A stretch of 64,000 nt of DNA from Glandiceps talaboti (taxonomy: Eukaryota > Hemichordata > Enteropneusta > Spengelidae): positions 20,012,003-20,076,002 of the forward strand of contig NC_135551.1 in the NCBI RefSeq assembly GCF_964340395.1, in the 5' to 3' direction. Both the position numbers and the translations under genes were made by a program. This document shows positions 47,995 through 64,000 of the stretch, piece after piece. The notes under the pieces were generated by a model. That model searched no databases, was not told the origin of the DNA, and saw nothing but the letters and a program-made list of their open reading frames with translations. Numbering within the stretch: the stretch's first letter is position 1; each line of letters begins with the position of its first letter.

Positions 47995-48735
47995 CAGGGC
48001 TGCTGTTTAGGGAACTAAATAATACCCTATCCATGCATTTTTAATCCAGTTAGGGAGCTAGGATAAGGATAGGGATAGAACGTGGCCCTCTAAGTTACAC
48101 TATATTTATATAGTGACCACTGATAGTCTGCTATACTGCCGGTGTCCAAGGTGTTTGGTATGACAATGTTTTAGTAGACCACCATGCACTAATATGTGTG
48201 CATTCCTAATCAAGTTAGGGACTCAGGAGCAAGGATAAGGATGAGGCCCTCTAAGTTAAACCTTATTTATATAGTACCCGCTGGTAGTCCTCTAGCTCTC
48301 TGCGTCCAAGTGTGTTTGGTGTGGCTGTTACACTAGATCAACATTTCACTTCAGTCTGTATAATACACTGTGTTGTGCCATAATCAGCCTCCATTTTATG
48401 TGAAAGTGGTGGATGATAGGGTGGTATTACATGGCATATCTTACAGACTACCATGTATATTTCATCAAGTTAGGGAGTTTGGAAGACAAAGATAGCACAA
48501 GGACGTCTAACTTGCATCTTATTTGCACAGCAAACCACTGAGAGCCCACTATTTTGCTTGCGTTCGTTATGTTTTGGTACGATTGTGGTGTAGTGGACCA
48601 ACCACGCACTATGTGTGTATTTTTTAATCAAGTTAGGGAGTTTTAACAGGGACAGGGATAGAATGAGGCCGTTTAACTTACATTACGATAGTCCTCCATA
48701 CTCTCTACTGCCTGTGTTCACTCACTCTTGCAAAA
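47995..48735. repeat. Divergent tandem repeat, unit about 165 bp, four copies
   Basis: AATCAAGTTAGGGAG or close variants at about 48043, 48207, 48466 and 48627. Each is followed by an AGGATAGGGATAGAA-like block and CTAAGTTACA/CTAACTTGCA. The third interval is longer, so an insertion is likely. Confidence 0.8.
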
Positions 48736-49165
48736 GTAGTGTACATTTCTGTTCACTGAGATCCTACTCAATCATTTGCGACAAAGGCATTCGGTGGTTT
48801 TGTGACTATGTACACATACCAGCACCTGATGATAATAAACAAACTGTGCCTAGACGGAATTAAGACAGAACAAGAAAGAACGTTCTCATAAATAAATGGT
48901 ATGAGGAAATAGAAAATACATTAGTTGTCAACAAACTCCAAGCCAAACATGCCGGACACATACTGGTAGTGAGGATGCAAGGCAAGGCAAGGCACGACAC
49001 ACACACACATCTAAGATTGTACTATTGCGGAATTGACATCATATGTTATGAAATGTCCAAATACGAAAACAGACAGCTAATCAGATTGACTTTTCTCATG
49101 GGTACAGAGTCCTTATGGTTGAATAGTATGTCATATTCCAGTTTCCATCCAGGTCAATAGAAGTA

Positions 49166-49580
49166 GACACTTGAATGGAGACACTGTGTATTCAACGTCT
49201 TAAGTCATAGTAGAAAGACAAATTTCAGCTACTGACCTTGAAAATGTTGGTCAAGGTCAAAAGTCTCATTTACCTGTGATAATATGGGAAGAGATACTTG
49301 AATGGAGACTCTGTGTATTCAACTTCTTAAGTCATAGTAGAAAGACAAATTTCAGCTACTGGCCATGAAAATGTAGGTCAAGGTCAAAAGTCTGATTAGA
49401 AAGCTTACTATTGATGATGTGGGGGTAGACACTTGAATGGAGACTCTGTGTATTCAACTTCTTAAGTCATAGTAGAAAGACAAATGTCATCGACTGACCT
49501 TGAAAATGTTGGTCAAGGTCAAACGTCTCATTAGAAAGCTTACTATTGATGATGTGGAGATAGGCACTTGAATGGTGTCA
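49166..49580. repeat. 128-135-bp tandem repeat with TCAAGGTCA sites
   Basis: CTTGAATGG starts at 49170, 49298, 49432 and 49567. Each full unit carries GGTCAAGGTCAAA, and two also carry the mirror TGACCTTGAAAATG. A separate half-unit lies at 50273-50347. Confidence 0.9.
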
Positions 49581-50172
49581 GGGCACAACTTGATATTAAT
49601 ACAGTACAAGATGTATTATAATAATTTGAAAGTGTTCAGTATTCTGATAAAAATAAAAACACAAATTTGCCCATATCCTTTACAAATTTACACACATGCA
49701 TATAATTACTATGTTCAGACAACAAATGTGAGTTTTGACTCAAAGGAGATATTAAAATTGTAAAACTGATAAAATGGATTTTGAGTCCCATTCACATTGT
49801 ATTTTGTACTTGACTCAGTATCGACATTAACCACGTACAAATTTTAAATATAGCTTTCATTTGTTCCAGTCATTTAGCAGTAACCCTGAACTTCGACCCA
49901 GGAAACTCTCCTTACCTAGGAAACTAAATATACTTACATAATAAAATGGAATTTGGTGACACAAAAGTTGTGTTGACTCTAATCCACCCTCCTTTACCTG
50001 ACATAATTTAACCCATCTCTGGGCCGACATAACAGTTCATATTTGGGGTTTTATGTGAGATTAAGATTACAGTCAACTCAGAGAGTAGACATAACTTGCA
50101 AAGTGTGAACCCATCCAAAAAGTTAGGAAAACCACTCCTGGGCAAATACAATGTCACTTGCATAAATACATT

Positions 50173-50178
50173 TTTATT
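50173..50178 (-). terminator. Candidate polyadenylation signal (LAS1L)
   Basis: AATAAA on the minus strand about 310 bp past the stop codon. No closer canonical hexamer was noticed. Use is inferred. Confidence 0.4.
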
Positions 50179-50487
50179 TACTATGCATGGTTAACTTTAC
50201 AATATTTAATTTAATATCATGAAACATTTCAAAGGGGTAAAATCAAGAGTTTAAAACTTTAAAAAAAAACCCCATCGACTGACCTTGAAAATGTTGGTCA
50301 AGGTCAAAGGTCTCATTAGAAAGCTTACTATTGATGATGTGGAGATGTCTGATTTATAAAATGATACCTTACCTACATATATCTCACACATTCTAAAATG
50401 TCATGCCTTTCAACCGTCTTTTAGAAATCTTAATAATAAATCAATTTACTGTCTCAACATTTTCAATAAACTGTCTATTTTTTTTTT

Positions 50488-60776
<10,289 letters not shown>

Positions 60777-60791
60777 CTTGGATTCTATTTA

Positions 60792-61273
60792 ACCTCGTTC
60801 GCTAATTTTCTTTATTTGAGTAAAAATAAGAAAAGAAAAACACTTGCGAAAAACACACACATATGTATGGCTGACAACACAAAATATACTTCCTTCGTTT
60901 ACTCGAGTAATAGTATACATTATTTTCACTTCAGAGGTTAGTCCGTACCGTCGTTATCTCTGAGTGTTTCACTATTAGTGGATAATATGTCGTAGGTGGC
61001 GCTTTTCATATTTTTCGCTCACAGTTTTTAACACTGGGTACTAGTATATCACAACTACCACACATGAACAATTCAACAGGCTCAACAAACGACTACAGAA
61101 TACAACCACATTTCTGTTTTATCTGTATTATTTTATTTATGCGATGATGCCATTTTGTACACTTTAATCGACCAATGTGTTATAATGTACTTGGATAAAG
61201 CCAAGTTTATAATCTGCTACTTGTCTTGAATCATGAAATTTCGATGCATAACCTAAATATCGTTTTTACCTTT
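60792..61273. other. LAS1L upstream region
   Basis: Probable 5'UTR/promoter of LAS1L. No TATA box placed with confidence and no gene seen. Confidence 0.5.
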
Positions 61274-61510
61274 TCAGCGAAGTTTAAGTCTGACTATAGA
61301 TTCAGTTAGATAGTTTTTAAGGACAAAGTTGTGGAGAAATAAACTGAAAACTAACAGAAAATATAACCAAATGAAATATGAATATACACCCTTCCCTTCC
61401 CTTGAATGATATTCTGGTTGAGGGCGCAGTACTCGAGTTCGTGAAGAACGAATACTCGGACCCAGAATGTCATACTTTGGTTGTCCCATCAATTCGATAT
61501 CCGTCATCAT
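61274..61510 (-). CDS. Unrecognised ORF, possible exon
   Basis: 78 codons starting MMTDIELMGQPKYDILG. The first 42 or so residues look protein-like, then the frame runs into AT-rich hydrophobic sequence. A possible acceptor (AATTTAG|ATAATGATG) and donor (GGAAGG|GTGTAT) would make it a short internal exon. I do not recognise it. It may pair with 62043-62235; both lie between LAS1L and the methyltransferase on the same strand. Confidence 0.3.
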   Translation of the reverse strand: MMTDIELMGQPKYDILGPSIRSSRTRVLRPQPEYHSREGKGVYSYFIWLYFLLVFSLFLHNFVLKNYLTESIVRLKLR

Positions 61511-61965
61511 TATCTAAATTACTTCGCTAAATAGAAACTTTACACATTTAATTAATAAGCTTTGAATATTTACGAAATCAAATCAATGTTGCAAATTATA
61601 CATCACAGAATCAAAAGTGAAGGCGTTCATATTACAAAACGTAAAAACTAAAAAGTTCAATGTGTAAATTGTGTATCAAATACGGAACTTGGAATGTGTA
61701 AAATAATGTTGATGCAATGATATGAACCTTCATGACCTCGAATTGTTCACTCAGATCTCACGATAAAGTGCCGCCAGTGAACACATTTTTCAGTGTACCG
61801 TCTAAATACAGTCATAGGGGTGTTGGTGGGGGTGGGGTACTCGGACAATTTAAAAATATTCAGTAAGCTCGCATTTACCATCCTTTAGTTATGAATGTCT
61901 ACTTTTTATTTCAGACGAATAACAATGTGTTACATAAAATTAATAATATATACCGTGTGGTGGTG

Positions 61966-62004
61966 GTGGTGGTGGTGGTGAAGGTGGTGGTAGGTGGGGG
62001 GGGG
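61966..62004. repeat. (GGT)n low-complexity tract
   Basis: About eight GGT triplets, then GGTGG and a G-run. Confidence 0.95.
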
Positions 62005-62042
62005 ACAAAACATAAAAAAATCTTATTGAGCTACAAAGAAGA

Positions 62043-62235
62043 CTATAGGAAGTTGTTTTTGGAAACGCCGATATTTTGCCACAATTCACGATCACAATTC
62101 TGCGGAATAATTTCGAATACCGTCGCAAATAAATCATCCATGTCCAATCGTTTATCACCAGGTCTTTGACCTCTATCAACAGTGAAATGGTAATACGGTG
62201 TAGTAGAATCAGTTACAGGGCTTGTACCAGCCATC
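62043..62235 (-). CDS. Unrecognised 63-residue ORF, possible first exon
   Basis: Starts MAGTSPVTDSTTPYYHFTVD in good start context (gcgATGG) and continues RLDMDDLFATVFEIIPQ, with an amphipathic helix-like, protein-like composition and balanced codons. It ends in TAG. Possible internal donors (ACG|GTATTC, AGAG|GTCAAA) would make it a first exon instead. No family recognised. It could be a small protein gene or an exon of a gene including 61274-61510. Confidence 0.35.
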
Positions 62236-63237
62236 GCTTATGTAATTAATTACACTAGCTAAACCCACGCATCTATGTTATTCTATTTCTGTGTTTGTAT
62301 GAATAGCGTTTGTTACTGTATTTATTGCTAGTCTAACTATTTTACTTTTTGACAAATAGCCCATATATACATGTAGGCTATGTATCTTGTTTTATCCATG
62401 GTTATCAACTTTAGGGATATTTAAAGGGGAATGCCACGCCATGAAATAAAGGCATTTCCATGAACTTTGGATTCTGTTGGATTTTATAATTTCCATTGCT
62501 TTAAATCTCCTACATATATGATTACATGAGATTTCAGATAGACATCAAGTTAAACTTGGTCCTCATTTGGGGAATTTTAATTTGCTGTTGGCCACACAGC
62601 CTCATGGATGTCCACAGAAATGTTTACGCAATGGTTGAACAATGAATATTCATGACCCCTAATAAGTGTCAGGAATATTCGTGTTTTTTATTTCCTGGAA
62701 CAGCGTTCCTCTTTAAATTTGCGCTTTGCAATCTATTTCATATAGCTACATATCAATATTTCATATCAATATCATATATAATGGTTATTTTATCACATGC
62801 AGGAAATGTTACCTCGTCCAAAAGTTTCGTCTATTAGACTCGATTGACTTCATCAGTGGACTGAATGTTATCGCCAGGTGTTGTCCTGCTTGTGATCAAA
62901 ATTAAACCTTCTATATCTCATGAAACCAAGCTGATGAATCTTTTTTGGGTTTTATAATTAGACTACTGAATAGTGTCAATTACCCATCTTTTTTTTCTCC
63001 AGAACGAATAAGCATAAAGCTTCCTGGCATCTTACATGTAAAAGTACATATTGTCTACTAATATTGCTCTTTGCGCAAATTCAGAAAACTTGACGTTGAA
63101 CTTCTTCCGATGTAATGTACATCAAGTCCTTGCGTCTTACTCTTTGAGGCACGTACAAGAATCACAATGAGTTCAAGTTGAACGCTGTCGCATTTTTTTG
63201 CATCGCTGCAGTAGTTGATTCATTGATGACGAATCAT
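62236..63237. other. Spacer between orphan ORF and methyltransferase
   Basis: Contains a hammerhead-like motif at 62816-62861. Otherwise AT-rich; it includes the 3'UTR of the methyltransferase near 63237. Confidence 0.6.
62816..62861 (-). other. Hammerhead-core-like motif
   Basis: On the minus strand: GTCCA, CTGATGA (62856-62850), linker, hairpin GTCT-AAT-AGAC, GAAAC (to 62824), TTT, TGGAC. GTCCA and TGGAC pair directly around the core. The 10-nt linker between CTGATGA and the hairpin departs from a standard hammerhead. Confidence 0.4.
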
Positions 63238-63614
63238 TCACTTTTCACCAGTGTCATTTTGCTGAGCAGGAATATAGCTTTTGTATACGACGAAAAATTC
63301 TACTCCCATCTTAACAAAGGTTTCGCCCTTTCGGTTGAAAGAGTTCTCGGGTGCCTTGAAATGAAAGAGTGCGGCGTCGAGTAAGTGCGCGGGCGCCCTC
63401 TCGCGGAATTTAATGGCACCAGTCAGGTAGTCGAGTAGCGTCTTTCCGAACTCTGACTCTTCGATATAAATTTCAGAGACGTTTGCAATCATTGGCAGAG
63501 TGGCTTTGGTGTAACGCCAATTTCGTTTTTCTAAGATTTCTTCGACATCCGAAGCATGCCTACCAAATCTGCCCGTCATAAATTTTTCAAGTAGTTTGGC
63601 CCGAGCGTTGTCAT
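63238..63614 (-). CDS. HNMT: HNMT-like terminal exon
   Basis: Two bases completing a split Asp codon, 124 codons and TGA. It encodes the C-terminal substrate-binding half, including MTGRFGRHASDVEEILEKRN. Confidence 0.87.
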
Positions 63615-64000
63615 CTGTTAAGAAATTGAGAAATAGTTTGTCTTAAAATATTCAGGGACAGAAATCCGAGATACGTATAGAATAGAAGTGCTCTACTTCT
63701 CAAGTTCGGCAAAGAGGGCGCTCTTGTACAAAAGTTGGATAATTCCAGTAAACGAATACAACGAGAGCATGTTATTAAAGCTGTATTTAAATAAAAGAAC
63801 AAAGAGAGCCGCCTCTATAAGAGAACAAAGGTATGAAAACGGGAAACCAACATGCACATGCACATATGATTGAATGACATGCAAAATCTTACCGGAGTTG
63901 ACACATATCAAGAGGACGCCCCCAGGCGTTAGGGAATTGTAGTGAAATAACAACGTGTCTTCCAGTTCTCGGGAAAAATATAGTGACTGCATTAGATGTA
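63238..64000 (-). CDS. HNMT: Histamine N-methyltransferase-like enzyme, last two exons (5' part beyond window)
   Basis: Exons 64000-63893 (continues beyond the window) and 63614-63238 with TGA stop. Donor CTCCG|GTAAGA, acceptor TTAACAG|ATGACA; phase 1 at the junction gives VNSDDNARAKLLEKF. HLMQSLYFSRELEDTLLFHY matches the HNMT segment around FIHMIQMLYYVKD, and GGVLLICVNS matches the MLIIVVSG strand of the SAM-dependent methyltransferase fold. The end (LLDYLTGAIKFRERAPAHLL, then GVEFFVVYK) parallels HNMT [20 protein letters not shown]. HNMT methylates histamine using SAM in the cytosol; the substrate here is unknown, since invertebrates carry divergent family members. The SAM-binding glycine motif lies outside the window. 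Confidence 0.85.
63893..64000 (-). CDS. HNMT: HNMT-like penultimate exon (partial)
   Basis: Open to the window edge, so its acceptor is not visible. Strong donor GTAAGA. Carries the end of the methyltransferase fold. Confidence 0.85.

Noticed and set aside
48615-48863. 82-codon ORF
   Set aside because: It starts in a diverged 165-bp tandem repeat; no homology and no splice context.

Overview
The window reads as a piece of an animal nuclear genome. It is AT-rich, coding sequence is a small fraction, genes are split by GT-AG introns up to 26 kb long, and there is abundant microsatellite, minisatellite and MITE/SINE-type repeat DNA. The very frequent palindrome TACATGTA and a tRNA-derived SINE with an (ATT)n tail fit a marine invertebrate (mollusc, amphioxus, hemichordate or similar). 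I cannot name the species from sequence alone.

Three protein-coding genes can be reconstructed exon by exon. (1) Plus strand, 851-36577: a seven-exon, 923-residue ZC3H12/Regnase-family ribonuclease. It has the UBA-like region, NYN/PIN nuclease domain, CCCH finger and C-terminal domain of ZC3H12 proteins. It begins, however, with an N4BP1/KHNYN-type KH-like region encoded by exon 1 plus the start of exon 2. This combination links two vertebrate nuclease families. (2) Minus strand, 60776-50488: a complete ten-exon, 535-residue LAS1L orthologue with the HEPN RHxxxH motif and the C-terminal tail motif. (3) Minus strand, from the right edge to 63238: the last two exons of a histamine N-methyltransferase-like enzyme, cut by the window end. 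Two further minus-strand ORFs between LAS1L and the methyltransferase (62235-62043 and 61510-61274) may be exons of an unrecognised gene.

Layout: 1-850 upstream/5' leader; 851-1042 exon 1; 1043-27008 a 26-kb repeat-filled first intron; 27009-36577 the remaining ZC3H12 exons; 36578 to about 39365 a long 3'UTR; 39.4-50.2 kb a convergent intergenic region dominated by repeats; 50.2-60.8 kb LAS1L; 60.8-63.2 kb a gap with two orphan ORFs; 63.2-64.0 kb the methyltransferase. Both large genes act on RNA (mRNA decay and ITS2 rRNA processing), but nothing suggests functional coupling beyond proximity.

The repeats have a common theme. Several minisatellites are amplified pieces of mobile elements present elsewhere in the window: a 44-bp array copied from a MITE terminal repeat, a 58-bp array from the head of an interspersed element, and a 65-bp array inside a second MITE. 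Other notable signals are a duplicated 3' splice site before the last ZC3H12 exon, paired hairpins and DR1-type nuclear-receptor sites in its 3'UTR region, an array of TCAAGGTCA sites near LAS1L, a nested foldback element with a recognisable empty site, and three motifs resembling a hammerhead-ribozyme core. All assignments come from reading the sequence and from remembered family features; no database search was run.
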